DNA of 64,000 nucleotides from an uncultured Pelagibacteraceae bacterium (GTDB lineage: Bacteria; Pseudomonadota; Alphaproteobacteria; Pelagibacterales; Pelagibacteraceae). The first letter of the stretch is position 1, and every line of letters starts with the position of its first letter. The notes beneath the pieces were generated by a model. The model was not told where the DNA came from. It saw only the letters and a list, made by a program, of their open reading frames with translations, and searched no databases. Positions 31,201 through 40,236 of this stretch are shown in pieces. A program made the position numbers and the translations under genes. The stretch is from positions 140,550-204,549 of the forward strand of contig CACJFJ010000001.1 of assembly GCA_902592675.1 (NCBI GenBank), given 5' to 3'.

Positions 31201-32117
31201 TGGGAATTTTTGATAAATTTAAAATAGGTTTTCAAAAAAGTGCCTCTGCACTTACATCTGGTATCAAACAAATAATAATTAAAAAGGAAATAGATGATGA
31301 AAATTTAAATAAAATTGAGGAATTTTTAATTCAATCAGACGTGGGTGTAGAAGCTGCATCTGAAATTAAAGAAATTATTTCAAATAAAAAGATCGACCCA
31401 AACAAAGATCTGACCAGTGAAATAAACCATATCTTGAAAGAATATATTATTTCCTTAATGAAACCTTTGGAGAATAATTCTTTTTTTGAAAAAAAAGAGA
31501 AACTTAATGCAACTTTAGTTTCAGGAGTAAATGGAGTTGGAAAAACTACAACTATTGGTAAAATTGGTAAAATTTTAAAAACTAATGGAAATAAAGTTAT
31601 GTTTGCAGCCTCAGATACTTTTCGAGCTGCAGCAATTGAACAATTAGAAAGTTGGGCAAATAAAGTTAATGTTCAAATTACTAAATCTTCTCAAGGCTCT
31701 GATCCTGCTTCAGTTGCGTATAAAGCTGTTGAAGAAGCAATAAACAATAATTTTCAACAAGTATTAATTGATACGGCTGGAAGACTTCAAAACAAGAAAA
31801 ATTTAATGGAGGAATATAAAAAGATTGCCAACGTTACAAAAAAGATCGATCCAGATGCACCACATAACGTTATATTAGTTTTAGATGCTACATCGGGACA
31901 AAATGTAATTAATCAAGTTGAAGAATTTAATAAGATGATTCCTATAACAGGTATTGTCATGACTAAATTAGATGGAACAGCGAAAGGTGGCATACTTTTA
32001 GCTTTAGCTAAGAGATATAAACTTCCTATTATCGCATTAGGCCTTGGTGAAAAAGAAGATGATCTTCAACTGTTTGATGCTAAAAAGTTTGCTGAAGCAT
32101 TTACTCAAGTTAATTAA
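31200..32117 (+). CDS. ftsY: Signal recognition particle receptor FtsY (short form)
   Basis: This 305-residue SRP receptor GTPase has NG domains with VSGVNGVGKTTTIGKIG (P-loop, near residue 105), DTFRAAAIEQL, DTAGRLQNKKNLMEE and TKLDGTAKGG. It lacks the long acidic N-terminal A domain of Escherichia coli FtsY, as is common in alphaproteobacteria. It starts inside the dapF stop and runs convergently into the 3' end of the next gene, with an 8-base overlap. Confidence 0.97.
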   Translation: MGIFDKFKIGFQKSASALTSGIKQIIIKKEIDDENLNKIEEFLIQSDVGVEAASEIKEIISNKKIDPNKDLTSEINHILKEYIISLMKPLENNSFFEKKEKLNATLVSGVNGVGKTTTIGKIGKILKTNGNKVMFAASDTFRAAAIEQLESWANKVNVQITKSSQGSDPASVAYKAVEEAINNNFQQVLIDTAGRLQNKKNLMEEYKKIANVTKKIDPDAPHNVILVLDATSGQNVINQVEEFNKMIPITGIVMTKLDGTAKGGILLALAKRYKLPIIALGLGEKEDDLQLFDAKKFAEAFTQVN

Positions 32118-32673
32118 TTAAATTACTAGAAATTAAAGGTTTATAGATATAACATTTGTAATTATCATTAAATTTATAGTGTCCGCAATCTTTAGAAAAT
32201 GATGAAATTATAAAGTCAAATTTACCTGTAGTAGGGTAAAGCTCTAATTTTTTTTTAGTGATATCATATTTAAAATTTGCATTTAAACTTTTTACCGCAC
32301 TAATCATTATTAATGTTTTGTCATCTTTTAGTAAATAATATGCAAAGTCATCAGGAAATACAGGAAAATTATATTCCTGTAGAAAATATTTTGCTTGAGA
32401 TGGAAACCAATCATGTGAGATTAAAGGAGATGACGACTTAGTTGAATAATTGTAAATATAAAGGTCTTTTGGATAATCATTTATATAATTACTTTCCTCA
32501 CCTCTGGCTAAAATAGATTTTTCTCTACCTTTAAAATACAAGCTAAATTCTCTGTTATGAGAGTCCATGTTGTCTATATGAAATAAATCATCTGGTTGAA
32601 AAAAATTATCTTGAGAGAAAGCCTTAGTTGTCAAAATAAAAAATAAAATGAATAAAAAAAATAATCTTTCCAT
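32110..32673 (-). CDS. Secreted protein of unknown function
   Basis: This 187-residue protein begins with a clear signal peptide (ERLFFLFILFFILTTKAFSQ, cleavage likely after residue 20-22), so it should be periplasmic or outer-surface. I recognise no domain. The mature part is rich in Asp, Lys, Tyr and Phe and has one pair of cysteines near the C-terminus (CGHY and CYIY, about ten residues apart) that could form a disulfide. It lies 49 bases after the following hydrolase gene on the same strand and overlaps ftsY convergently. Confidence 0.75.
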   Translation of the reverse strand: MERLFFLFILFFILTTKAFSQDNFFQPDDLFHIDNMDSHNREFSLYFKGREKSILARGEESNYINDYPKDLYIYNYSTKSSSPLISHDWFPSQAKYFLQEYNFPVFPDDFAYYLLKDDKTLIMISAVKSLNANFKYDITKKKLELYPTTGKFDFIISSFSKDCGHYKFNDNYKCYIYKPLISSNLIN

Positions 32674-32722
32674 TATCTTTTGTTAAAATTAAATTCTGAG
32701 GTATATTTGTTGAGATTGTGGC

Positions 32723-33541
32723 TTAATTTAAACTTTTCAAAAAAGAGTTAAGAGCTTTTACAAGGTTTTCATCATACTCCATCATATGATTGTCATGTTT
32801 TGTGAAATAAGAATATTTTGGCTCATTTGCTTTTTCATACATTTTTTTTCCCATAAAAAATGGAACTATTTGATCAACTTCACCATGCATTATTAAAATT
32901 GGAACTTTTATATTATGAATTTTACTTTTATTATCAAATTTATCTTTTAACAATAAACTCACAGGTATGTATGGATAAAATATTTTGGCTGCATCAATCA
33001 TAGAAGTAAAAGGAGTCTCCAATATAACACCAGCAAAATTTTTATTTTGTGACAAATGGGTTGCAACACCAGTTCCTAGAGACTCACCATAGATAACAAT
33101 GTTTTCCTGTCTAACACCTTTTCTAACTAGCCAATTTATTCCACTTCTCCCGTCTTTATAAAGGCCTTCCTCAGATGGTTTTCCTTCATTACCACTAAAC
33201 CCTCTCCAGGCAATTATTAAAAAGTTAACGTCCATTTTATGGAAATGGTTTAACTTATGAATTCTATTTTCAAGAGAACCAGCATTTCCATGAAAAAATA
33301 AAACCGTTTTATATTTTTGTAAGTCTTTTTCATGAAACCAACCTATTAACTCAATATTATCTTCTGTCTTAATTTTTACTTTTTCAATAGGGACTGAAAT
33401 TTGATCACCAGAATAATTATTTTCACCAGGATGATATAATAAATTTCTCTGATAAAAATATAAAAAAACTAAGATTAAAAGATAGACAAAAATAACTATT
33501 TGAAAAAATAACAACAAAATATTCCTAAACTTTTTTAACAT
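32723..33541 (-). CDS. Membrane-anchored alpha/beta hydrolase (ABHD13/Bem46-like)
   Basis: This 272-residue protein has one N-terminal membrane segment (about residues 7-30). An alpha/beta hydrolase fold follows, with FFHGNAGSLENR (oxyanion hole), the nucleophile elbow YGESLGTGVA (serine near 153), HGEVDQIVPF (acid) and a C-terminal HDNHM (histidine). The layout matches the Bem46/ABHD13 group, whose substrates are mostly unknown. Its first codons overlap the 3' end of the EamA transporter gene by 17 bases. Confidence 0.85.
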   Translation of the reverse strand: MLKKFRNILLLFFQIVIFVYLLILVFLYFYQRNLLYHPGENNYSGDQISVPIEKVKIKTEDNIELIGWFHEKDLQKYKTVLFFHGNAGSLENRIHKLNHFHKMDVNFLIIAWRGFSGNEGKPSEEGLYKDGRSGINWLVRKGVRQENIVIYGESLGTGVATHLSQNKNFAGVILETPFTSMIDAAKIFYPYIPVSLLLKDKFDNKSKIHNIKVPILIMHGEVDQIVPFFMGKKMYEKANEPKYSYFTKHDNHMMEYDENLVKALNSFLKSLN

Positions 33542-34430
33542 TTTTTTTCTTTGCTAAGTATACGCCAAAAAACACCAGGATTGTTCCAATGAAATGATAA
33601 TTTTCAAATTTTTCATCAAATAAAAAATAACCATAAATTGCTCCATAGACTGTAAAAACATAAAGAGTGAAGCCTGTTAAAGATGCACCTAATTTTTTTT
33701 GAGCAACAGTGTAGAGTGTAAAGGCAATTATTCCTGGCGAGATAGCAGCAAAAATTACCCAGAAATAAAATTCAGGTATAAAAACTGTATGTTTATAAAA
33801 TATTTCCTCACCTATATAGAATGGTAATAAACTTAAAGCTCCAAAAAAAGATATTAAAGTAAATCTTTCAAAAATTTTTAGTTCTGAATTCCAGTAAAAC
33901 AAATAAATTGAATATAATGCCCATCCAATAGCTGCAGCCAACATCCATAAATCACCAATAGTAAATTGTAAATTAATTAATAAATCTAAATTTCCCTTTA
34001 TGATGATTGTAAATACTCCTATTAAACATGCAATTAATCCAATTATTTTTGTAAAATCTATTTTTTCATAAAAAAAAAAGTATGAAATCAAAATTATGAA
34101 TATAGGTGAAGATGTATAAATAATTCCCATATTTGTTACAGTTGTAGTTTCACCTGCCAAAAACGGAAAGGCTCCGCATACTCCACATCCCATTGCGCCC
34201 AAAAAAAATAATTTTTTATATTCTTTTTTAATGATCTTAAAATTTTTTTTTAATGTTATGTATGTAAAAGGTAACAATATTAAAAAAACTAGTGTCCATC
34301 GCCAAAAAGCTAATGATATCGGAGGTACAAACTCGACACCACCTCTCGCTACAACAAGATTACTAGCCATAAAAATTGGCTGAATAAATAATAAGGAAAA
34401 TGAAAAAAAATTTTTCTTCGAGTTGTTCAA
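33525..34430 (-). CDS. EamA-family (DMT) transporter
   Basis: This 301-residue protein has ten predicted membrane segments in two EamA repeats of about 140 residues. It shows SLAFWRWTLVFLILLPFTY in the first and the GxTLYxxxxKxLGASLTG pattern in the second. Members are drug/metabolite exporters or importers in the inner membrane. The substrate cannot be read from the sequence. It overlaps the next hydrolase gene by 17 bases and lies 11 bases after the small membrane gene. Confidence 0.9.
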   Translation of the reverse strand: MNNSKKNFFSFSLLFIQPIFMASNLVVARGGVEFVPPISLAFWRWTLVFLILLPFTYITLKKNFKIIKKEYKKLFFLGAMGCGVCGAFPFLAGETTTVTNMGIIYTSSPIFIILISYFFFYEKIDFTKIIGLIACLIGVFTIIIKGNLDLLINLQFTIGDLWMLAAAIGWALYSIYLFYWNSELKIFERFTLISFFGALSLLPFYIGEEIFYKHTVFIPEFYFWVIFAAISPGIIAFTLYTVAQKKLGASLTGFTLYVFTVYGAIYGYFLFDEKFENYHFIGTILVFFGVYLAKKKNVKKV

Positions 34431-34441
34431 TTTACAATAAA

Positions 34442-34618
34442 TTAACTTTTATCAAAGAAAGCTTCGTAGATCATCATTATGATAGCAGCGCCCATTAACA
34501 AATAAACTGGTATTACATCTAAAAAACCAATCATCATTGATCTAGTAAGAGTGGTCGCTAGACCAATTAAAAAGAAAACAGCAAATGACAAACCTATTAT
34601 TGTTGTTATTTTATTCAT
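34442..34618 (-). CDS. Small two-helix membrane protein
   Basis: From the ATG at 34,618 this is a 58-residue protein with two predicted membrane helices (about residues 3-22 and 28-50) and a short charged end. A longer reading from 34,657 would overlap the amidase by 35 bases and lacks reason to be preferred, as the ATG sits four bases after the amidase stop. I recognise no family. Its position in the amidase/TRAP block suggests coexpression, but a role is unknown. Confidence 0.65.
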   Translation of the reverse strand: MNKITTIIGLSFAVFFLIGLATTLTRSMMIGFLDVIPVYLLMGAAIIMMIYEAFFDKS

Positions 34619-34622
34619 ACAA

Positions 34623-35951
34623 TTATTCCTGACACTCCTTTTCAAGCCAATTAGCAATACCTAAAAATCTATGATCATCGTATTTGTTGCCAATTAATTG
34701 AACTCCTAATGGTAGATTATTTTCACCTTCAAGTAAAGGCAGTGATATACAAGGCGTACCTAGATATGACCAGACTTTGTTAAATTCTGCTGTTCCTGTA
34801 CTTTTTAATCCCTTAGGTGCAACTCCTGGACTAGATGGGGATAGAACTCCATGATAATCTTCGAACACTTCCTCATAAGACTCATAACTTCTTTTCATGA
34901 AATCAATTGCCTCAGCATATTCTTTTGCAGTGTATTTATTTCCATTAGAAATTGCATCCTGCATATACTTTGAAAGTTTTTTTTTAAATTTTTGAAAATA
35001 AACAGAAAAATTATTGGCTAAGTCTGTTTCATGAATAATTTTGTGATATTTGTGTATATCCTTAAAATATGAGGGAGTATCAAATATCTCTATATTTTTT
35101 TTAAAAGATTTTATAAAATATTCAAAAGACTCTCGCGATTTTTTATCAATTATTTTCCAATGATCAGTTTTATAAAAAATAAACTTGGGCTCAAAAATTG
35201 GACCTTTCTTCGTTTCAGTTAAAATATTTTCTGTAGAATAATGGATTGTAGCTGAATCATATTTGTCTTTCTTTATTAAAACCTTTGCCAACATAGCTAC
35301 ATCTTCAACTTTACGACCAAACATACCAATTTGATCTAAGCTGTATGAGGTTCTTAGAACTCCATTTCTTGAAATAAGTCCATAGCTTGGTTTATAACCA
35401 ACTACACCACAATAAGACGCTGGTCTTATTACAGATCCTCCTGTTTGAGAGCCAATAGAGGCTGGTGCCATAAAGGCAGCAACCGAAGCTGCTGATCCAC
35501 TTGATGAACCACCTGGTGTTCTATCTTTGTCGTGAGGATTAGTTGTAGCTGGAGGTCCTAAGTAGGCAAGCTCTGAGGTTGCTGTTTTACCCATAACAAT
35601 CGCTCCTGATGCGTGAAGCAAGTCAATTATTTCAGCATTTTGGGAATACGATTTTCCTTTTCTGATTACAGTTCCACACTCAGTCGGCATATCAACAGTT
35701 CCTATGATATCTTTAACTGCTATAGGCACTCCATGTAGTGGTCCTACTGGCTTTCCTGATCTTCTATGATCATCAGCCTCAGCTGCTTTTTCTAATAAAA
35801 CTTTTTTATCAAAATGTGCCCAAGCTTTTACATCTTTTTCAAACTTATTTACTCTTTCAATATATTTTTCACAAACCTCGACTGATGTAAGTTGGGCATC
35901 TTTTATTTTTTTTGCCAGATCCTCAAGACTTAAAGAAAAAATATCTGTCAT
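34623..35951 (-). CDS. Amidase of the GatA/amidase-signature family
   Basis: This 442-residue hydrolase has the Ser-cisSer-Lys triad of the amidase signature family. The lysine is in GVPIAVKDIIGT (near residue 79) and the serines are in TPGGSSSGSAASVAAFMAP and SQTGGSVIRPASYCG. The divergent C-terminus and the absence of gatB/gatC nearby argue against GatA. It starts six bases after the dctM stop, so it may act on the compound imported by the TRAP transporter. The substrate is unknown. Confidence 0.88.
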   Translation of the reverse strand: MTDIFSLSLEDLAKKIKDAQLTSVEVCEKYIERVNKFEKDVKAWAHFDKKVLLEKAAEADDHRRSGKPVGPLHGVPIAVKDIIGTVDMPTECGTVIRKGKSYSQNAEIIDLLHASGAIVMGKTATSELAYLGPPATTNPHDKDRTPGGSSSGSAASVAAFMAPASIGSQTGGSVIRPASYCGVVGYKPSYGLISRNGVLRTSYSLDQIGMFGRKVEDVAMLAKVLIKKDKYDSATIHYSTENILTETKKGPIFEPKFIFYKTDHWKIIDKKSRESFEYFIKSFKKNIEIFDTPSYFKDIHKYHKIIHETDLANNFSVYFQKFKKKLSKYMQDAISNGNKYTAKEYAEAIDFMKRSYESYEEVFEDYHGVLSPSSPGVAPKGLKSTGTAEFNKVWSYLGTPCISLPLLEGENNLPLGVQLIGNKYDDHRFLGIANWLEKECQE

Positions 35952-35957
35952 TTAAAA

Positions 35958-37319
35958 TTAATTTGCGAATAATGTCTCTGGTAACCAAAGTGCTATTCCA
36001 GGAAATAAATACATTAAAACCATCGCTAAAATTACAATACCTAAGAAAGGCATTATTCCTGCAAAAATTTGCATAAGTTCAACATTCTTTGATTGAACTC
36101 CTTTCAAATAATAAGCTGACATTGCCATGGGGGGTGTAAGAAATGAGGTTTGTAAGTTTAAAGCGATTAGCATTGCAAAAAAATATGGGTTAACTCCAAA
36201 AAATTCAACTAATGGTAAAAAAATTGGCACAAATATAATTAATATCTCGGTCCATTCTAGAGGCCATCCTAATAAAAATATAATTAATTGGGTAATAACT
36301 AAAAATTGCCAAGGTTGTAAATTTAAAGATTTAAAAAAATGCTCAAAAACTTCATGGCCACCTAAGTATGAAAATACTGAGGCAAAAGTCCAGGATCCAA
36401 TAAATAACCACATGATCATAGCTGTTGTTTTTGCTGTAAGAAAAACTGACTCCTTAAAATTTTTCCACTTCAGAGTTTTGTAAAAATATGAAAGCACTAA
36501 TGAACCAAATGCACCGACAGCAGCTGCCTCTGCTGGAGTTGCTATACCTGCTAATATTGTTCCTAAAACTAGTATTATTAGAGAAAATAATGGTAAGAAA
36601 GAAACCAAAACCTCTTTCATAATTACCGCAGTAGGAGGTATCTCTTCAGCTGCAGGTTTTGGAGCTATCGAGGGATTCATCCAGGCCCTAAATATTGCAT
36701 AACCAATATAAAGTCCTGCTAACATTAATCCTGGGAAAATTGCAGCTGCAAATAACCGTAAAGGCGACAATTGAGCAATAACAGAATAGACTATTAACAT
36801 AATGCTAGGTGGAATCAAAATTCCTAGACAACCACCAGAACAGATAATTCCAGATGCAAATTTTTTATCGTATCCAGCTTTAATCATAGCTGGCCAAGCA
36901 AGAAGACCCATTAACGTTACTACTGCTCCAATGATACCTGTTGCAGTTGAGAAGAGTGCACAAGTGATTAATGCAGCTACTGCCATTGAAGCTGGAAGTT
37001 TGTGAGATGCTAATCTTATTGCAAAAAATAATTTTGCAACAATTCCAGCTCTTTCGACTAAATATCCCATAAACAAAAAGAGAGGGACTGCAGTCAACAC
37101 ATTGTTGTCCATTACAGTATAAGTATTTTGAACAAAGAGTTGAAATATCCTGTTATCAAATAGATGCTCCATCTTGGTTGGATCAAAATAAGCGTAATAT
37201 CCAAAACCTAACCCCATCGCCATTAAAGTGAAAGCAATAGGAAAACCTAATAAGACGGCAAATAGAAATATCCCCATCATCATAATTGCTACTTCTGGAT
37301 TTGTTAAACTAAATAACAT
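35958..37319 (-). CDS. dctM: TRAP transporter large permease (DctM)
   Basis: This 453-residue membrane protein has about 12-13 predicted helices and the DctM patterns FPIAFTLMAMGLGFGYYA near the start, FLFMGYLVERAG, and GCLGILIPPSIMLIVYSV. It is the Na+-coupled translocating subunit of a tripartite TRAP importer. Its start overlaps the dctQ stop by 11 bases. The order dctP-dctQ-dctM-amidase is unidirectional. Confidence 0.95.
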   Translation of the reverse strand: MLFSLTNPEVAIMMMGIFLFAVLLGFPIAFTLMAMGLGFGYYAYFDPTKMEHLFDNRIFQLFVQNTYTVMDNNVLTAVPLFLFMGYLVERAGIVAKLFFAIRLASHKLPASMAVAALITCALFSTATGIIGAVVTLMGLLAWPAMIKAGYDKKFASGIICSGGCLGILIPPSIMLIVYSVIAQLSPLRLFAAAIFPGLMLAGLYIGYAIFRAWMNPSIAPKPAAEEIPPTAVIMKEVLVSFLPLFSLIILVLGTILAGIATPAEAAAVGAFGSLVLSYFYKTLKWKNFKESVFLTAKTTAMIMWLFIGSWTFASVFSYLGGHEVFEHFFKSLNLQPWQFLVITQLIIFLLGWPLEWTEILIIFVPIFLPLVEFFGVNPYFFAMLIALNLQTSFLTPPMAMSAYYLKGVQSKNVELMQIFAGIMPFLGIVILAMVLMYLFPGIALWLPETLFAN

Positions 37320-37902
37320 CTTCTTTGTTTCCTTGTTGTGAAGTTCTCATTAATACTTTTTCAGTTTCTTCAGCATCACGTTCTGTCCCTCTTTCAGGCC
37401 AACTACCTGTTTGAATACAAATGATACATCTAAATACCTCTCCAATTCCTTGAAGTGTTAAAAGTGTTCCAGATAATGGTATTAAAGATTTTGCCATATA
37501 AATTTGAATTTGTGCAGGACTATTCCAACTTGTTTCTTTAATTTTCCATGCTAACGCTGCATACTCGTAACCATAAAAAGCTAAAGCAATAACACCAGGG
37601 AAAAAGAATATAAAATATAAAACAACATCTATCCAAGCTTGTGTTCTTTGAGAAAATAATCTGTATATTACGTCTCCTCTAACATGTGCTTCGGTGCATA
37701 AAGTATAAGCTCCTGCCATCATAAAAATTGCGCCGTACATCTGAAGACTAAAATCAAAATTCCATAAGGTTGGTGCATTTAAAGCGTAAGCCATAAAAAC
37801 TTCATAGCATGTTCCACCCATCAAAATAACTATACACCATGAGAATGCTTTGCCCATTGAGACACTCAAACGATCAGCAAATTTTATGTAAGATCTCATC
37901 AT
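37309..37902 (-). CDS. dctQ: TRAP transporter small permease (DctQ)
   Basis: This 197-residue protein has four predicted membrane helices and the DctQ-like DFSLQMYGAIFMMAGAYTL and EAHVRGDVIYRLF segments. It pairs with DctM. The C-terminal 30 residues are hydrophilic. Two ATG codons in a row (37,902 and 37,899) could start it. It lies behind a terminator-like hairpin after dctP, so it should be made in lower amounts than the binding protein. Confidence 0.93.
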   Translation of the reverse strand: MMRSYIKFADRLSVSMGKAFSWCIVILMGGTCYEVFMAYALNAPTLWNFDFSLQMYGAIFMMAGAYTLCTEAHVRGDVIYRLFSQRTQAWIDVVLYFIFFFPGVIALAFYGYEYAALAWKIKETSWNSPAQIQIYMAKSLIPLSGTLLTLQGIGEVFRCIICIQTGSWPERGTERDAEETEKVLMRTSQQGNKEDVI

Positions 37903-37942
37903 AGATATAGACTCTTATTGAATTGTTGTGAATTAATCAAAT

Positions 37943-37964
37943 AAAAAAGGGGGCCGAAGCCCCC
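37943..37964 (-). terminator. Strong hairpin between dctP and dctQ
   Basis: On the minus strand the sequence GGGGGC-TTCG-GCCCCC (37,964 to 37,949) is followed by TTTTTT. It is a 6-bp all-GC stem closed by a C(UUCG)G tetraloop, in an otherwise A+T-rich gap of 85 bases. It has the classic form of an intrinsic terminator directly after dctP. As dctQM have no other obvious promoter, it is probably a partial terminator that also protects the dctP mRNA 3' end. Confidence 0.9.
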
Positions 37965-37987
37965 TCATTAAAATTTTTAAAAGTTAA

Positions 37988-39142
37988 TTATATCTTAACT
38001 TTTCCAATTGGACCAAACTCATTTTCATATGCAAGTTTGTAATTAGGCTGATTCATCAGCAAGTACTTCATTACTCTCTTCGCATAAGCTTTTTGAGAAT
38101 CAACAACTTTCTTAAAGAAAGGATCTTTCTTATTGAAATCACCGATTACTTTGTCCCAACCTTTTAATTGTTGAGCCAAAATCTCATCTGAAGTTTGGTA
38201 AACATTCACTTTATGCTCATTCATCAACTTAGCTAAGTCAGCTGAGTATCTTACTAAAGCTTTAAAGTAGTTGTCACTGTTTGCAGCATAAGCAGCATTT
38301 TTCAATATTGCTTTATGCGCAGGTGATAAACTATTAAATGTTTTTTTGTTAACTGGTATCTCAAACATCTCTTGAGATTGGTGGAAGCTTCCTAAGTGAT
38401 AGTGCTTAGAAACGTCTTGCATACCAAACTGAGAGTCTGAAGTTGGGTTGTTAAACTCAGCAGCTTCAATCAAACCAGTTTTCATAGCTGGCTGAATTTC
38501 ACCACCTGGTAATTGTCTAACTACCATTCCCATTGCAGTTAAAACGTTAGTCGCTAGACCAACTGTTCTGTACTTCATACCTTTAACATCAGATACTTTA
38601 GTTACGTTCTTTTTGAACCAACCAAAAGGCTGTGCTGGCATAGGCATATGGAAAAAACCAATATAATCGAAACCAACTTTTGCAAGTGTTTCATCATACA
38701 GTTTTCTTCCTCCACCATACTCCATCCATCCCATAACTTCTTGAGATGACATACCATATGAAGGACCAGTTCCAAATAATGATGCAGCTGGATTTTTACC
38801 ATACCAATATGCTGTCACCCAGTGACCCATATCAACTACACCAGAACTTACTGCTTGTCCGATTTCTGAAGTCTTTACAACTGCTCCAACTGGTTGAAGA
38901 TCAATCTGAAGCGAACCTCCAGACATTTCTTTTACCATGTTGCAATAGTCTCCAGCCATTTCAAAAAAGATATTTGCTCCACTAGGCCATGCAGCTTGCA
39001 TCTTTAAAGTTGTTGCAGCATTTGCCTTAACGTATGGCATTGCAACAGCGGCTGCAGCTATAGCTCCAGTCTTAGCAGCAGTTTTAAAGAACTTACGTCT
39101 TGAAGATGTTTTTATCTTCAATGATTTGTTTTCTTTAGTCAT
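37988..39142 (-). CDS. dctP: TRAP transporter substrate-binding protein (DctP, TakP/lactate-type)
   Basis: This 384-residue periplasmic binding protein has a twin-arginine-like signal (SRRKFFKTAAKTGAIAAAA, residues 14-32, with cleavage probably after VKANA). The mature part fits the TakP-like group of DctP proteins, with the ligand-arginine region VKGMKYRTVGLA and the GLIEAAEFNNPTSD segment. Known members of this group bind 2-oxo acids or lactate. The start is well supported by AGGAG four or five bases upstream (39,147-39,152). A strong terminator follows the gene. Confidence 0.92.
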   Translation of the reverse strand: MTKENKSLKIKTSSRRKFFKTAAKTGAIAAAAVAMPYVKANAATTLKMQAAWPSGANIFFEMAGDYCNMVKEMSGGSLQIDLQPVGAVVKTSEIGQAVSSGVVDMGHWVTAYWYGKNPAASLFGTGPSYGMSSQEVMGWMEYGGGRKLYDETLAKVGFDYIGFFHMPMPAQPFGWFKKNVTKVSDVKGMKYRTVGLATNVLTAMGMVVRQLPGGEIQPAMKTGLIEAAEFNNPTSDSQFGMQDVSKHYHLGSFHQSQEMFEIPVNKKTFNSLSPAHKAILKNAAYAANSDNYFKALVRYSADLAKLMNEHKVNVYQTSDEILAQQLKGWDKVIGDFNKKDPFFKKVVDSQKAYAKRVMKYLLMNQPNYKLAYENEFGPIGKVKI

Positions 39143-39278
39143 TATTACTCCTATTAAAGTTAATTAACTCTATTAATTTAAACATAGATTCAGATTAGAG
39201 TCTTTCTAAAAATTAAAGTCTGACGAAAAAAAAGCTTAGATGTCGCAGAAATTAAATTAAATTCAATCCTAGGTAGAA
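39143..39278 (-). promoter_or_regulatory. dctP upstream region with ribosome site
   Basis: This 136-base gap separates the 2-hydroxyacid dehydrogenase from dctP. The only secure element is the AGGAGT Shine-Dalgarno at 39,147-39,152 (minus strand), stronger than at most genes in the window. A dctP promoter should lie here, but I see no convincing -35/-10 pair. I found no known riboswitch pattern. Confidence 0.5.
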
Positions 39279-40232
39279 TTAATTTACTTTATTTCTACAA
39301 TCCCCTGTATCAAAAAATTCCACGATATTATCAATCGCTAAATTTGCCATTGCAGTTCGTGTTTCTTTAGTAGCGCTTCCTAAATGAGGTAAGATAAAAG
39401 CACTTTTATGATTTAAATAACCTGAGTTTAAATTTGGCTCGTTTTTATAAACATCTAAACCAACCGCATAAACTTTTCTTCTATTTAATGCATCTATCAT
39501 TGCATCATCATCAACAATGTCTCCTCTAGCAATATTAGTAACTATGGCTCCTTTAGGTAAATACTCAATGGTGTCTTTATTTATCAAATCAATTGTCTCT
39601 TTTGATGCTGGACAACAAATTGATAGTACTTCAGATTGTTCAAGTAAATCTCTCAAATTTTGATGATATATAGCTCCATCCTCTTTTTCGTCATTAAGCT
39701 TAGACCTATTATGATAATGAATAATCATTCCCAAAGATTTTGCCACTTTAGCAATTTTTTGTCCTATTCTTCCCATGCCTAAAATACCTAATTTTGTTCC
39801 AGTTAATTGTTTTCCAATCAAATAATCAGCTGACCACTTCCAGCCACCTTGTCTTGCGCTCTCAATTCCCTCTGACGCTCTTCTGCATGCACCTAGAATT
39901 AAAAGAACTCCAATCTCTGCAGTTGCATCTGTTAGCACATCAGGAGTATTTGTGACAGCTATACCTCTTTTTTTTGCTGCATCTAAATCAATATTTCCAA
40001 AACCCACTGCAAAGTTTGAGATTATTTTTACAGATTCAGGAAGCTTATTAATAGTATCTGAGTCAAGCTTCTCAGTTAAAGATGATAGAATACCATCACA
40101 TCCATTACTTAATTCAATAATTTTTTTTTGAGAATAAAGTTCGTCATTTGAATTTAAAATTGCTTTAAAATTTGTTTCGGCTTTATCTTCGCATGATCTA
40201 AGTAATCTTCTAGTAACCAAAATTTTTTTCAT
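39279..40232 (-). CDS. D-2-hydroxyacid dehydrogenase (glyoxylate/hydroxypyruvate reductase-like)
   Basis: This 317-residue NAD(P)-dependent enzyme has the Rossmann motif GILGMGRIGQKIA (near residue 148) and the catalytic Arg in NIARGDIVDDDAM. The catalytic His is in LPHLGSATKETR (near 283), and a Glu lies between them. It would interconvert a 2-oxo acid such as glyoxylate or hydroxypyruvate with the D-2-hydroxy acid. It starts four bases before the flavin oxidase stop, in the same direction, so it belongs to the hydroxyacid cluster. Confidence 0.9.
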   Translation of the reverse strand: MKKILVTRRLLRSCEDKAETNFKAILNSNDELYSQKKIIELSNGCDGILSSLTEKLDSDTINKLPESVKIISNFAVGFGNIDLDAAKKRGIAVTNTPDVLTDATAEIGVLLILGACRRASEGIESARQGGWKWSADYLIGKQLTGTKLGILGMGRIGQKIAKVAKSLGMIIHYHNRSKLNDEKEDGAIYHQNLRDLLEQSEVLSICCPASKETIDLINKDTIEYLPKGAIVTNIARGDIVDDDAMIDALNRRKVYAVGLDVYKNEPNLNSGYLNHKSAFILPHLGSATKETRTAMANLAIDNIVEFFDTGDCRNKVN

Positions 40233-40236
40233 TTTT

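Noticed and set aside
34619..34657. Longer N-terminus of the 58-residue membrane protein
   Set aside because: The added part overlaps the amidase end and is basic and non-conserved in look; an ATG four bases after the amidase stop is simpler.
34623..35951. GatA subunit of the tRNA amidotransferase
   Set aside because: gatB and gatC are not adjacent and the C-terminal half differs; a stand-alone amidase in a transport cluster fits better.
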